From positions 1 to 64,000 of the forward strand of contig JAHBXS010000004.1 of assembly GCA_019636375.1 (NCBI GenBank): a stretch of DNA of 64,000 nucleotides, read 5' to 3'. A program made the position numbers and the translations under genes. How positions within the stretch are numbered: position 1 is the first letter of the stretch; each line of letters opens with the position of its first letter. Positions 16,080-24,660 of this stretch are shown here, piece after piece. Under the pieces are notes generated by a model. That model was not told the DNA's origin. It saw nothing but the letters and a program-made list of their open reading frames with translations, and did no database searches. This DNA is from Pirellulaceae bacterium. Lineage in GTDB: Bacteria > Planctomycetota > Planctomycetia > Pirellulales > Pirellulaceae.

Positions 16080-16187
16080 CCACTCTCCACTCTCCACTCT
16101 CCACTCTCCACTCTCCAATCTCCAATCTCCAATCTCCACTCTCCACTCTCCACTCTCCACTCTCCACTCTCCACTCTCCACTCTCCA
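16080..16187. repeat. Heptanucleotide tandem repeat (CCACTCT)n
   Basis: About 15.4 copies of the 7-base unit CCACTCT, 108 bp in all, with three adjacent variant units CCAATCT in the middle. On the other strand it reads as GGAGAGT. The array ends 21 bases before the start of the DUF1573 gene at 16209, inside its leader. All reading frames through it are open on both strands (giving repeats such as GEWRVES), so predicted proteins here are artefacts. Confidence 0.9.
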
Positions 16188-16208
16188 AGTAAAATGGAGT
16201 AAACCACT

Positions 16209-17249
16209 ATGGGAGACAATTTGCGATTCATGACGATGGGGGCGATGCTTGTCGCTTTGGTTGCCGGTTACGTGGCAACAGGCAAGTTGATTGAGCGCCC
16301 GCCGGTCCAGCTTTGCGAATTTGAATCGGAAAACGTAATTTTGGGAGATCGGCCCGTTGGTTCGGTGGTAGATCGAAACGTCGTCTGCCAAAATCATACC
16401 GACCGGCCTTGGAAAATTCGCTCGGTTCATGCGACTTGTAGTTGTGTGAGCATTGACGAGCAAGTCGTTGGAAAAACGCTTGGCCCACAAGAGGAAATTC
16501 GGGTCCCGATTCAGGTCGATATTGGTCTCGCGACCGGCTTCAATACCCAAATGATGAGCCTTCAATTTGAGGACGAGTTCGGGGATCGGACAAATGCCAA
16601 TTGCTTTGTCTCGTTTAATGGAGTCCCCGAATTGGCCTACTCGCCGGTCTATTTAGAACTCGACGCCACGGGGAGTGGAACAGCCCAGGGCGCAATCCAC
16701 GTGATGGCCCGTGGAATCCCCGAGGTTCGCATCGAGTCGATGCGGTCGGTCAATGGGAACCTTGCCCTGGAAGTCGTTGACCTTTCTGATCCCCTGAACG
16801 TTCAAGTCAAGGTCAGCTATGACGGAAGCGGAACACGAGGTCGGCAAGTGAGTGATACAATTTACTTGCACACGAACAGCGAGAAAATGCCATATTTGTC
16901 GATTCCTGTCACGATCCATCATCGCGATCGCTTAGACCACTGGCCATCAGCATTGGTCTTTTCCGATGAGGCTTCCACCTCTCAGATGGAAATTTACGGG
17001 GTCGACGCTAGCGAGCTAGAATTGCTCGAATCAAAATTGCCCAATGGAATTGAATTAGTCGGTTACTCCAAGGTGACGCATGAGGGTCACTTGCTGGCCT
17101 GGCGCTGCGAGTTTGGTTTCGGCGGCTTGCAATTTCGTTGTAAGTCGGATTTGGAAGAAATAGGACTGACCTTTCGCGATTCAGTTAAAGGTCAGCCTTT
17201 GTCGATTAGAATACCCTTATTAGTTTTGAAAAAAGGAGATCAAGAGTGA
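16209..17249 (+). CDS. DUF1573-type exported protein
   Basis: A 346-residue protein. A hydrophobic segment at about 8-24 anchors or exports it. The region from about 30 to 110 has the DUF1573/immunoglobulin-like pattern with VHATCSCVSID (the paired Cys typical of DUF1573, normally TSCGCT-like). More beta-rich domains follow. The function of this family is unknown; in planctomycetes it commonly sits beside DUF1559 and MauE-like genes, as here. The heptamer repeat lies directly upstream. Its stop overlaps the next start by four bases (GTGA), indicating coupling. Confidence 0.75.
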   Translation: MGDNLRFMTMGAMLVALVAGYVATGKLIERPPVQLCEFESENVILGDRPVGSVVDRNVVCQNHTDRPWKIRSVHATCSCVSIDEQVVGKTLGPQEEIRVPIQVDIGLATGFNTQMMSLQFEDEFGDRTNANCFVSFNGVPELAYSPVYLELDATGSGTAQGAIHVMARGIPEVRIESMRSVNGNLALEVVDLSDPLNVQVKVSYDGSGTRGRQVSDTIYLHTNSEKMPYLSIPVTIHHRDRLDHWPSALVFSDEASTSQMEIYGVDASELELLESKLPNGIELVGYSKVTHEGHLLAWRCEFGFGGLQFRCKSDLEEIGLTFRDSVKGQPLSIRIPLLVLKKGDQE

Positions 17250-17659
17250 GTCTAAATTATTTTTTGGCATTGGTCATGGTTGCATTTGCAATTGGAATAG
17301 CGGCAAGGGTCACTCATGGACATTGTGATTTTGAGTGGGCTGCCGGCGAAACTGCGCCTTGCAAGCTTGACGTAAAGTCTTGTGCTGTTCAAGATGAAAA
17401 GGACGTTTGCGAGGACGATAAACAAGTATTTTACGAAGTGCTTAATTATCCAAAAGATTGTTTGCCGTCAGGAAATTGGGTTAACGGAATTTGGATTGCT
17501 GTACCATCTAACTGCAAGATGGAAGAAGTCAAGTGCTATCGCAAATCCAAGTGCGCGTGGGGGGGCTCAAAATGCGTTCCTTACACAAAAGACAATATAA
17601 ACGGTTGGTTAAATGGTGTGAACAGAGTTTCCGTACCATGTGACGATCCTGCGGGTTGA
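17246..17659 (+). CDS. Small exported Cys-rich protein
   Basis: A 137-residue protein starting at GTG 17246, which overlaps the stop of the DUF1573 gene. An N-terminal signal (NYFLALVMVAFAIGIAARV) precedes a mature part with ten cysteines (for example CKLDVKSCAVQDEKDVC and CKMEEVKCYRKSKCAWGGSKC), so a disulphide-stabilised extracellular peptide is likely. I do not recognise a family. Its neighbours (DUF1573 upstream, an anchored protein downstream, a thiol-redox-like MauE gene further on) fit export and oxidative folding. Confidence 0.65.
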   Translation: MSLNYFLALVMVAFAIGIAARVTHGHCDFEWAAGETAPCKLDVKSCAVQDEKDVCEDDKQVFYEVLNYPKDCLPSGNWVNGIWIAVPSNCKMEEVKCYRKSKCAWGGSKCVPYTKDNINGWLNGVNRVSVPCDDPAG

Positions 17660-17765
17660 TACACCGAACGATGATTCGAATAGCTAAACCGCTTGAAGAC
17701 AAGAACAAGAAAAGGTGTGGTTTTTCGCGCTTGGCTGTCAAAACTTGGCGAAATGGAGGTGTGTA

Positions 17766-18869
17766 TTGAACTACTCTCAAAATATTCGGGAACTTTTGAT
17801 CACTTCGACGCCATGTCTCGTCTCGGCAGTAGCTTTCCTATGCTTGACATTTTTGTTTGGGCAACGAGTAGAATGCGCACTTCAGGATGCCGTTTCAATC
17901 AACGAATTCCTGTTGACGATTAGAACATCTTTGGAAAAGAATGATAATTTCTCTGTTGATGCCGAGAAAAAGGCAAGTTCGATTCCATATGATGGGAGTT
18001 TATCGGTTGTTGCTGAGTACTCGGTTACCGTTGATCGATTCAAAGTACTCATTGATGGGAGTGAAGCTGACGTAACCGAATTTTATCCATTTCGGATTTT
18101 TTTAGACGGACACTCGGCATATCGTTTGTTGTTTTGGCAAGCAACGGTCGACTCTTATGACAATGCTGCCTACTCATATAGCGATCCACGCGTGATGATA
18201 CTTGGGGTATCAAATGTAGATAGTTTTGAGGAAGTGTTTCGATATCTGAATAATTATTCTGAACTTGTTTCAATATCAAACGAGTCGATTGACGAAATTC
18301 CTCTTAAAAAATTCGTTTGGGCGCGGCCTGATGAAGACCGAGGGGAGAATTTGGAAGATTTTATTTCTTTTTGGATTGACAACTCCAATCGAGTGCATTT
18401 GTTTGAAAATCAATTTGCGAGAGGCCAAGTCAATCGGACCAAGTCAACGTATGATTCGACATTTGGGGAAGGGCGGATCCCAAAAATTATTAAGCATGAA
18501 AGTTGGCGTTCGAAACGCGATGAAAGCGACGGCAAGTCTTCACCTTACATTAGGTCTGTGAGGATTGAGTCATTTTCAAACTTTCGGTCGGGTGCTTCTT
18601 TGCCCGAAAACGGTTGGGCCGCTCTTAAGTTGGATGTTGGTACGCCAGCGGTCGATATCCGGAAAAGTGAACGCGTTGGTTATTGGAGCGCGGACAATAC
18701 GTTGTCTGAATTTCCAACAAATCTCAAACAATCGAAATCTGTGGAGCCCGCCCATTCAAAACCTGGAAATCGACAGGGAGTCGGTTTCTGGATTTTTGTG
18801 TCCATTGGCGTTACCACTTTAGCGCTGGCCTTGCTGCTTTGGTATCGGGGACGGGATCAGAAGTCATAA
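17766..18869 (+). CDS. Membrane-anchored exported protein, unknown function
   Basis: A 367-residue protein with a hydrophobic segment near the N-terminus (LVSAVAFLCLTFLFG), a large polar extracytoplasmic part and a C-terminal membrane segment (FWIFVSIGVTTLALALLLW) followed by basic residues. I do not recognise a domain. The TTG start at 17766 is chosen because GGAGGT (17755-17760) lies at ideal distance; the longer frame to GTG 17715 would place this ribosome binding site inside the gene. The gene is third in the operon and is followed about 60 bases later by the end of the insertion sequence. Confidence 0.65.
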   Translation: MNYSQNIRELLITSTPCLVSAVAFLCLTFLFGQRVECALQDAVSINEFLLTIRTSLEKNDNFSVDAEKKASSIPYDGSLSVVAEYSVTVDRFKVLIDGSEADVTEFYPFRIFLDGHSAYRLLFWQATVDSYDNAAYSYSDPRVMILGVSNVDSFEEVFRYLNNYSELVSISNESIDEIPLKKFVWARPDEDRGENLEDFISFWIDNSNRVHLFENQFARGQVNRTKSTYDSTFGEGRIPKIIKHESWRSKRDESDGKSSPYIRSVRIESFSNFRSGASLPENGWAALKLDVGTPAVDIRKSERVGYWSADNTLSEFPTNLKQSKSVEPAHSKPGNRQGVGFWIFVSIGVTTLALALLLWYRGRDQKS

Positions 18870-18930
18870 TTTCAAATCGCAATTTGAGTTTAGTTTCTTG
18901 CTGGAGCGGTGCCAGTGACACCTAAGTCGC

Positions 18931-20235
18931 TGCAAAACAATAACTTACCGTTTGTTTGATGAAAGTTGTGGTCGGATCGTATAGTTCCATTCGCCGTGGA
19001 ACTTGTTGCGAACAATTGTAACTGCATTGAGTTCTTCAGTTGAGACTGATTTTTTAGTTTGATACTTAGTGGTATCCAGCCACGCATGAACCTCAAGCCC
19101 TGTTTCTGTCGTAGTTGCTGAAATTAGATTAACGATAATTTCGAATGTTTCCAGGGGGATTCCCCGCCAATTGCGAGTGATATGGCAAAACAGTTTGTGT
19201 TCGATCTTGTTCCACTTGCTCGTCCCGGGGGGATAGTGGCACACCTCGATGATCAGTCCCGTTTTGTTGGCAAGTTTCTGTAGCTCTACGCGCCACAATC
19301 GAGTACGGGGACTGTTACTCCCTCCGCTGTCGGCAGTAATTAGCACTCTCTTGCCTTTGGAGTAACGAACTTTTCCCAGTTTCGTCCACCAACGGTCGAT
19401 TGCGGCAACAGCAAACTCGGCCGTATCACTACTAATTCCGACAGTCACTCCTGCCTCATTCTGAGCAATATCGTAGACTCCATAGGGTACCGCCTTGCCC
19501 AGTTCCTTTTTCGGAAAGTCGTGTGTTTCCACTTCGCGTGGTGACTTGCTCTTCCGATACGTTTTCCCCGCATTTTTGAGGTTTCCCAGGACTTCTTTCT
19601 TCTTGGTATCTACCGAAATGCAAGGCTGTTGGCGACTGCAATTTGCCGAAACTCGTTTCGCGATAAACTCAAACTGTGCGTTCCGATCCGGATGCTGTTT
19701 TCCTTCAATACTCTTGCGATTGGATTGAAGCGAGTAGCCCATTGATCTGAGAATTTGCCCAACCTTGGTGCTACTTACATTAAACCCCTGCCGATTCAAT
19801 TCTCGGGCCAAAATTCGAGTACTTTTACATGTCCAACGCAATGCCGACTGTGGATCGCCACGCGTTACAGGATTTAAAAGCTCTTCCAAAGCTGATACCA
19901 AATTTGGCTGTTCGACTTCTCGTTTTTTTCTACCTCCGCCAAGCCTTCGCTGACGATCTGATGTCAAGTGCTCGGTGGAATTAAGTTCTCGAATACCGTT
20001 TCTAATCGTTCGATCAGAAATACCGGTCGCCTTGGAAACTGCCGTAATTCCACCATGACCCAGTGCTATCGCTTCGGCTGCTGCCCAACGACGACTGGCT
20101 CGCTCATCCAAATCGGCGAGAATTACGATATACTTGTTTCGAATCGTTTCAATAATTTTTGCGTCCTGCATCCAAGCAGCTTCGCAAATCCTGAACACTT
20201 ATGTCAATACCAATTCGGTAACTTATTGTTTTGCA
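18931..20235. mobile_element. ISAzo13-type insertion sequence
   Basis: Terminal inverted repeats TGCAAAACAATAACTTACCG (18931-18950) and its inverted partner at 20216-20235 match at 19 of 20 positions. Similarity extends weakly for ten more bases outward (CCTAAGTCGC versus CCTTAGGCAT), so the ends may be 18921 and 20245. The transposase gene fills the interior on the minus strand and its stop lies inside the left repeat. I could not identify a target duplication with confidence. The element sits between the third and fourth genes of a plus-strand operon. Confidence 0.85.
18945..20198 (-). CDS. ISAzo13-family transposase
   Basis: A transposase of 417 residues (408 if it starts at MQDAKIIETIRNKY, ATG 20171). 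An N-terminal helix-turn-helix is seen at about 50-75 (GGITAVSKATGISDRTIRNGI). The DDE catalytic core has the first Asp in CISVDTKKKEVLGN, the second in VLITADSGGSNSPR and the Glu in WNKIEHKLFCH. This matches the 'Rhodopirellula transposase' type that defines ISAzo13 elements. The frame is intact, so the element could be active. Confidence 0.92.
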   Translation of the reverse strand: MFRICEAAWMQDAKIIETIRNKYIVILADLDERASRRWAAAEAIALGHGGITAVSKATGISDRTIRNGIRELNSTEHLTSDRQRRLGGGRKKREVEQPNLVSALEELLNPVTRGDPQSALRWTCKSTRILARELNRQGFNVSSTKVGQILRSMGYSLQSNRKSIEGKQHPDRNAQFEFIAKRVSANCSRQQPCISVDTKKKEVLGNLKNAGKTYRKSKSPREVETHDFPKKELGKAVPYGVYDIAQNEAGVTVGISSDTAEFAVAAIDRWWTKLGKVRYSKGKRVLITADSGGSNSPRTRLWRVELQKLANKTGLIIEVCHYPPGTSKWNKIEHKLFCHITRNWRGIPLETFEIIVNLISATTTETGLEVHAWLDTTKYQTKKSVSTEELNAVTIVRNKFHGEWNYTIRPQLSSNKR

Positions 20236-20262
20236 ATGCCTAAGGCCCAACATCGTGAATCA

Positions 20263-20598
20263 ATGCCCAGTGGGCTGTTCTGGCGGAAACTTGCGAATCT
20301 GCCAGCGGCAATGGTCCTGTTTCTTGCCGCACTGTTGAAGTTGATCGCGTTCTCCCGAGGCAACGTTTCTGGTTGTTACTGGGATTTGTTTCAAACAGGG
20401 ACAGTGGGACTGATCATCCTGGAAGTCTCAATCGCTTTTTGGTTGGTTTCTGAACTCAACAAAGCCAGGATTCGCCGCATCGCATTGGTCCTGTTTTCTG
20501 TTTTCTCCGTGGTCTCGTTGGCGAAATGGTTTATGAGTGCCCCAACGGTGATTCATATGGTGGACGGCAAGGTGCATCAGGTACAAAAGAACTGGTAG
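20263..20598 (+). CDS. Short MauE/DoxX-like membrane protein, possibly truncated
   Basis: A 111-residue protein with three hydrophobic segments (AAMVLFLAALLKLIAF, TVGLIILEVSIAFWLV and IALVLFSVFSVVSLAKWF). The pattern matches the first three helices of MauE/DoxX-type redox proteins that accompany DUF1573 and DUF1559 genes in planctomycetes. Such proteins normally continue with a Cys-Gly-Cys-Phe-Gly motif and a fourth helix, but this one ends with the polar VDGKVHQVQKNW instead. ATG 20263 is preferred; an ATG at 20236 directly abuts the terminal repeat of the insertion sequence. The insertion has replaced the native upstream DNA, so its promoter or 5' end may be altered. Confidence 0.55.
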   Translation: MPSGLFWRKLANLPAAMVLFLAALLKLIAFSRGNVSGCYWDLFQTGTVGLIILEVSIAFWLVSELNKARIRRIALVLFSVFSVVSLAKWFMSAPTVIHMVDGKVHQVQKNW

Positions 20599-20605
20599 AT
20601 TTTCG

Positions 20606-21691
20606 ATGGGAAATTCAAAACAAGTACGTCGTTGTGAAGAATTCCTGCACAAGGGATTCACGCTTATCGAATTGCTGGTGGTCATTGGAATCTTGTCGAT
20701 TTTGGTTGGACTGATTCTGCCTGCGGTTCAAAATGTTCGCGAATCGGCTCGGAACCTAAGCTGCAAAAACAATCTCCGTCAAATCGGCGTGGCCATTCTA
20801 AATTATGAGAACCAACTCCAACGACTTCCCCCTGGGACGATTGGCTACGGAGACACGATTGATTGGAACGATTTCCGCAATGTTCCCTCCGGTCCCTATT
20901 GGCGACATGTACAGCACACTTCTTTTTTGGGGATCATTCTCCCCTACATCGAGGCGACGAATGAACAAGACCTCATGCCCCGGGCAATGTTTGATACGAG
21001 TCGACATTTGGTGAATTACACCGATGGGGTTACAAACACGCCGCTGTACAGTTGGTTTGGCGAAGTTCCCGGATTTTTAGAACTGGCTCAGACTCGCGTT
21101 CCCCTGTTTCTTTGCCCGTCAGACAACATGGCTGAACTTGGCGGCGGAGTCAAATATTCGGGCGGGAGCCAACCGGTGACCTTCTTTGGTGTGAATACCG
21201 ATGCGATCAGTTTCGTCCCTTTTTTGGATGACGAATTGCCCGGCAATTATGTGGGGACCAATTATACCGGATGCGCGGGTGCCTATTCGGGTGGCAAACA
21301 TCCCGATCCGAGCCGTCAGCCCTATATCGGCGTGATGAGCAGCGGGCATCCCTATCGCCTCCGAGATTGCCGAGATGGCACAAGTCAAACGGTGATGTGC
21401 GGCGAGACTCTTGGTGAGATCATTGATGGGTCGAGAAACTACGTTCATCCGTGGTTGATCGGAGGATTGGCTCGCGGGAAAGGTGTGGTGCCCTGGATGG
21501 AGCCTCCGCCCAGTGGTCGGCTCATTGGTCACGGTCGATATGCTTCGCCGTTTGGTTTTGCTTCTCAGCATTCAGCAACCGCGAATTTTGTGTTTGTTGA
21601 CGGCAGTACACATTCGTTGGCTCGCGAAATCGACTGGATGGTATTTTACCAACTCTGCGGCTCACAAGACGGTGCGACGGTGACTTTCTAA
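20606..21691 (+). CDS. DUF1559 protein with prepilin-type N-terminus
   Basis: A 361-residue planctomycete-type pseudopilin-like protein. The prepilin peptidase motif is KGFTLIELLVVIGILSILV at about residues 16-34, with the Glu at mature position 5, followed by the DUF1559 domain (NLRQIGVAILNYEN near 55). The C-terminus has the family's H-x-x-G-xx-N-F-x-FVDGS motif (HSATANFVFVDGSTHSL). Likely processed by a prepilin peptidase and assembled at the envelope; the function is unknown. It follows the MauE-like gene by seven bases and ends the plus-strand operon; the gene beyond it is convergent. Confidence 0.92.
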   Translation: MGNSKQVRRCEEFLHKGFTLIELLVVIGILSILVGLILPAVQNVRESARNLSCKNNLRQIGVAILNYENQLQRLPPGTIGYGDTIDWNDFRNVPSGPYWRHVQHTSFLGIILPYIEATNEQDLMPRAMFDTSRHLVNYTDGVTNTPLYSWFGEVPGFLELAQTRVPLFLCPSDNMAELGGGVKYSGGSQPVTFFGVNTDAISFVPFLDDELPGNYVGTNYTGCAGAYSGGKHPDPSRQPYIGVMSSGHPYRLRDCRDGTSQTVMCGETLGEIIDGSRNYVHPWLIGGLARGKGVVPWMEPPPSGRLIGHGRYASPFGFASQHSATANFVFVDGSTHSLAREIDWMVFYQLCGSQDGATVTF

Positions 21692-21735
21692 AGGTCTAAA
21701 CTGGGTTGGGCCTCTGGCCACCCATTCAGTTGGAC

Positions 21736-23331
21736 TTATTTTGCGGCGTCTGGTTGAATTCTGAGTCCTTCAAACTCTACCAATGAAAACCAGAAATGGA
21801 TGAGCAGGACATACAGGGTGGCCCACAAAATCGTATTGGTCACGCTACGACTTACGTCAGACGTTGAGGTCTTGGGCTTTAGTCCTTGAAAGTATGCAAT
21901 CGCCCCGATCCCTAGTCCGCTGATTGCCAACTTTGCCCACAACCACCCCGCACCGACGAACCATATTGAGTTGAGCTGCCGCAAATTGTAAAAAAAGTGA
22001 TGGTCCCAAAAATCTGGGCCGCGATCGGGATGCATCCACACAAAGGACAGGAGGCTGGCAAATACAGACGCCGCGTAGGAGACAAAATTCAACAAAGGAG
22101 TTCCAACTAAAAAACCCCACATGATCGCAGTCAGCAAATATCGATTTGGATCGGCTCCAAAGGTCCGCATGGCGTCCAACTGGTGCCCATATTGGCGCCC
22201 GCCGATGTCGGCTGTCACCGCCGCTCCACATCGCGCGGCAATCAGAATACACGACAGAATCGGTACAAAAACGCGATACACGGTGAATCCCAGGGCTTGC
22301 AACAACTCCTCGATCAACAATGGTTCGGTATAAGTCGCATAAGGAAAAAATTGAAACGTGAAATAGGTGGTTACAAAGCCGTTGATAAAACCGGCGAGCA
22401 CGAGATAGATCAACGCTGTGACGCCGAAAATCATTTTGGCGTAGTGCCAGGTAAATCGACTGCCCCACTTCAGGTTGGTCCACCGAGGGATCAACCCCCA
22501 CAAAGCACTTGCCGCTGCCACGGCCACATTCGTTGTTTCGCAAAAGAATGAAGCAATGGACTTGCCAAGTCGCTCTCCTAGCGACGGCAACGCGAGGGAC
22601 GTGTCGCCATTGATGCGCCGGTGGGCTGAACCTTTGGCAATTAAATCACCAAGTCGATTCCACTCCGCAGGTTCGATTTCCCGAATCGTTTGATTTTCCG
22701 AATCGAACAAAAAAACGTGTTCTGCAATCGGAAGAAGTGTCGGATAGTCATGGGTAACAACAATCGACGTCCTGCCGTATTTATGATGCGTCTCGCGAAT
22801 CAAGTCGGCGACTTGGGTTCCGGTCGCCGGATCAAGGCCGCTGGTTGGTTCGTCGAACAATAGAATCGGCGGATTGGCCGCAAGAGTTCGAGCAATCGCC
22901 AGGCGCTGTCGTTGGCCTCCACTGAGTCGCGCGGTGGGAACTTTGGTTGGGACATTGAGCTCGTCTAACCACTCGTTCGGTTTACGACTAGATTCGCTTT
23001 GATGCCGCGAACAAGACTCGGCCAAATCCACATTTCCAAGTGGGCTCAGCTCATCCAGGAGTGCGAAGGATTGAAAAACAATCCCCGATTCACCCACTGT
23101 CACAGGCTGTCCGCCATGTGTAATGCCTCCATCAACACGAATTCCACTGCGAGAGCCAGAAACCAATCCTCCGATCAATTTCAGCAGCACGCTTTTACCG
23201 ACCCCACTGGGACCGACCACCAACGATATCTTTCCGCCAGGCAGCGTCAGATTGACGTCTTTCAGAAGGGTCCGCTCGCCGGCTTGCACCGTCAAATTGG
23301 CGAGTTCGATCGAAGCACTGTCGCTGGTCAT
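21736..23331 (-). CDS. Fused ABC ATPase and MlaE-type permease
   Basis: A 531-residue fusion. Residues about 1-230 are an ABC ATPase with Walker A GPSGVGKS, signature LSGGQRQRLA and Walker B ILLFDEPTSGLDP, most like MlaF. Residues about 270-520 are an MlaE-type permease (YHQ-type substrate region RQYGHQLDAMRTFGADP, preceded by LSCILIAARCGAAVTADIG). MlaF and MlaE are normally separate proteins that move phospholipids between membranes. The partner gene at 23340 lies eight bases upstream and encodes an MCE-like protein. No MlaB or MlaC homologue is in the window. Confidence 0.88.
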   Translation of the reverse strand: MTSDSASIELANLTVQAGERTLLKDVNLTLPGGKISLVVGPSGVGKSVLLKLIGGLVSGSRSGIRVDGGITHGGQPVTVGESGIVFQSFALLDELSPLGNVDLAESCSRHQSESSRKPNEWLDELNVPTKVPTARLSGGQRQRLAIARTLAANPPILLFDEPTSGLDPATGTQVADLIRETHHKYGRTSIVVTHDYPTLLPIAEHVFLFDSENQTIREIEPAEWNRLGDLIAKGSAHRRINGDTSLALPSLGERLGKSIASFFCETTNVAVAAASALWGLIPRWTNLKWGSRFTWHYAKMIFGVTALIYLVLAGFINGFVTTYFTFQFFPYATYTEPLLIEELLQALGFTVYRVFVPILSCILIAARCGAAVTADIGGRQYGHQLDAMRTFGADPNRYLLTAIMWGFLVGTPLLNFVSYAASVFASLLSFVWMHPDRGPDFWDHHFFYNLRQLNSIWFVGAGWLWAKLAISGLGIGAIAYFQGLKPKTSTSDVSRSVTNTILWATLYVLLIHFWFSLVEFEGLRIQPDAAK

Positions 23332-23339
23332 GCCAACCG

Positions 23340-24638
23340 TTACCTTGGGTGCGAAGGAAGATGAATGGGAAGATTTTGAAATTCCTTACCCAGTACGACG
23401 ACTTCCTGAGGCCCCACAGCCGTCGGATCAGTTGCCAACACAAGGAATCTTAAGTCCTTGAACATCACGCGATTGCGCAACACACGACTGAACTCAGGCG
23501 TGATCGCGGTGCGAGGATTCCCAAACAGAGATTCACCGATCTTGGTAACGGTGGGTCCCAGTCGGTCGTTCACTTTCGCCATCAATTCGTGCATTTCGTT
23601 AGAATTCCAAGCCGAAATCCAAACGTCTCGCAGTCGCGGGTTATCGATAATGACCTCACGAAGGATTTCGGCGACGAGTTGACGCAAGTCTTCATCGCGA
23701 GCCATCCGGCTGAACAACGAATTGAACAGAGCAGACATTTCAGGATTCGTGGACAAGCGACGGAAGATTTTTTCCTGTACATCAAGGATATCGTCAGAAT
23801 GACTCTCAAAAATAGGAATCGCTTTCTCGTTGACAAAGCGTTCAAATTCCTTGCGAGTCAAATCTCGTTGTGGCAGTGGAGAACGATCGTAAATATATCG
23901 CCAAGTTAAACCCCAAACCGACGCTTGACTCCACAACTCGGCTCCGATCACTTGAACTAAATCGCCGGCTTCTTGCTGGACGATGGGAATTACCACTCGT
24001 TCAAAAACGGGAACCACTTCCGTTTCGACAAATTCCTCTCGGTACTTTTGGGATATTGCACCGACCTGGGTTTGACGTTTGGCAAACGCGATTTGAAAAT
24101 CTTCCATGATCACCGTTTGAGACTCGTTGAGGACTGACGCGAGCAACGGCTGGAGGTCGCCCCACAGCTCTTCTCGGTGTGCCTGTAGCGAATCGACGAT
24201 CAAGTTGCCTATTTCAACCCTTTTCGATTCTGGCAGCATCGTCGACAACACCCATTCCAATGAAGAGGGAGTCTCAAGGTAATGAAATCGCATTTCGGAG
24301 GAGACTTTGGGAGCATTAGAAAACAACTCAATTTCGATATGGTCGGTCCAGGCGAGATACGTCTCCGGGTCGTCGTAATCTTTGAGGCGAATCACCCGTC
24401 CGATTGGGACGATTTGCGTGCCGCCATCGTAATAAACAGGATCGCCGACCATCACCACGCATTCTTCAGGGAAACGCAGTTGCAGTGTGAGTCGAGAGTT
24501 TAGAAGATATTTTCCTATTTGCGGAAGAGGATGCTCAACGCGATCGGGCGATTTAGGCAACAGCCAGAACCCGGCTAGCAAAAGCCCTACCCAAATGATG
24601 GCTCCTGTAATCGTTCTCACCAGGGACAGCTCCAACAT
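23340..24638 (-). CDS. Membrane-anchored MCE (MlaD)-like protein
   Basis: A 432-residue protein with one N-terminal membrane segment (ITGAIIWVGLLLAGFWLLP). Residues about 45-110 fit an MCE-like domain, seen in VMVGDPVYYDGGTQIVPIGR, where MlaD-type proteins have G-x-x-V-x-x-x-G-x-x-V-G. A long helical region (about 130-380) follows, with repeated charged heptads that could form the MCE needle or bridge. It is immediately upstream of the ATPase-permease fusion gene, so it is likely the substrate-binding or bridging partner. The MCE assignment is from pattern and context, not from a search. Confidence 0.6.
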   Translation of the reverse strand: MLELSLVRTITGAIIWVGLLLAGFWLLPKSPDRVEHPLPQIGKYLLNSRLTLQLRFPEECVVMVGDPVYYDGGTQIVPIGRVIRLKDYDDPETYLAWTDHIEIELFSNAPKVSSEMRFHYLETPSSLEWVLSTMLPESKRVEIGNLIVDSLQAHREELWGDLQPLLASVLNESQTVIMEDFQIAFAKRQTQVGAISQKYREEFVETEVVPVFERVVIPIVQQEAGDLVQVIGAELWSQASVWGLTWRYIYDRSPLPQRDLTRKEFERFVNEKAIPIFESHSDDILDVQEKIFRRLSTNPEMSALFNSLFSRMARDEDLRQLVAEILREVIIDNPRLRDVWISAWNSNEMHELMAKVNDRLGPTVTKIGESLFGNPRTAITPEFSRVLRNRVMFKDLRFLVLATDPTAVGPQEVVVLGKEFQNLPIHLPSHPR

Positions 24639-24660
24639 GTTAGCGGGGCGTGGACATGAA

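Noticed and set aside
16080..16187. CRISPR array
   Set aside because: The unit is 7 bases with no spacers, so it is a simple tandem repeat and not a repeat-spacer array.
15981..16565. Open frames with GEWRVESGEWRVES or LSTLHSPLSTLHSP repeats on both strands over the heptamer array
   Set aside because: They are translations of a tandem repeat that is open in every frame. They have no start signal and overlap a real gene, so they are artefacts.
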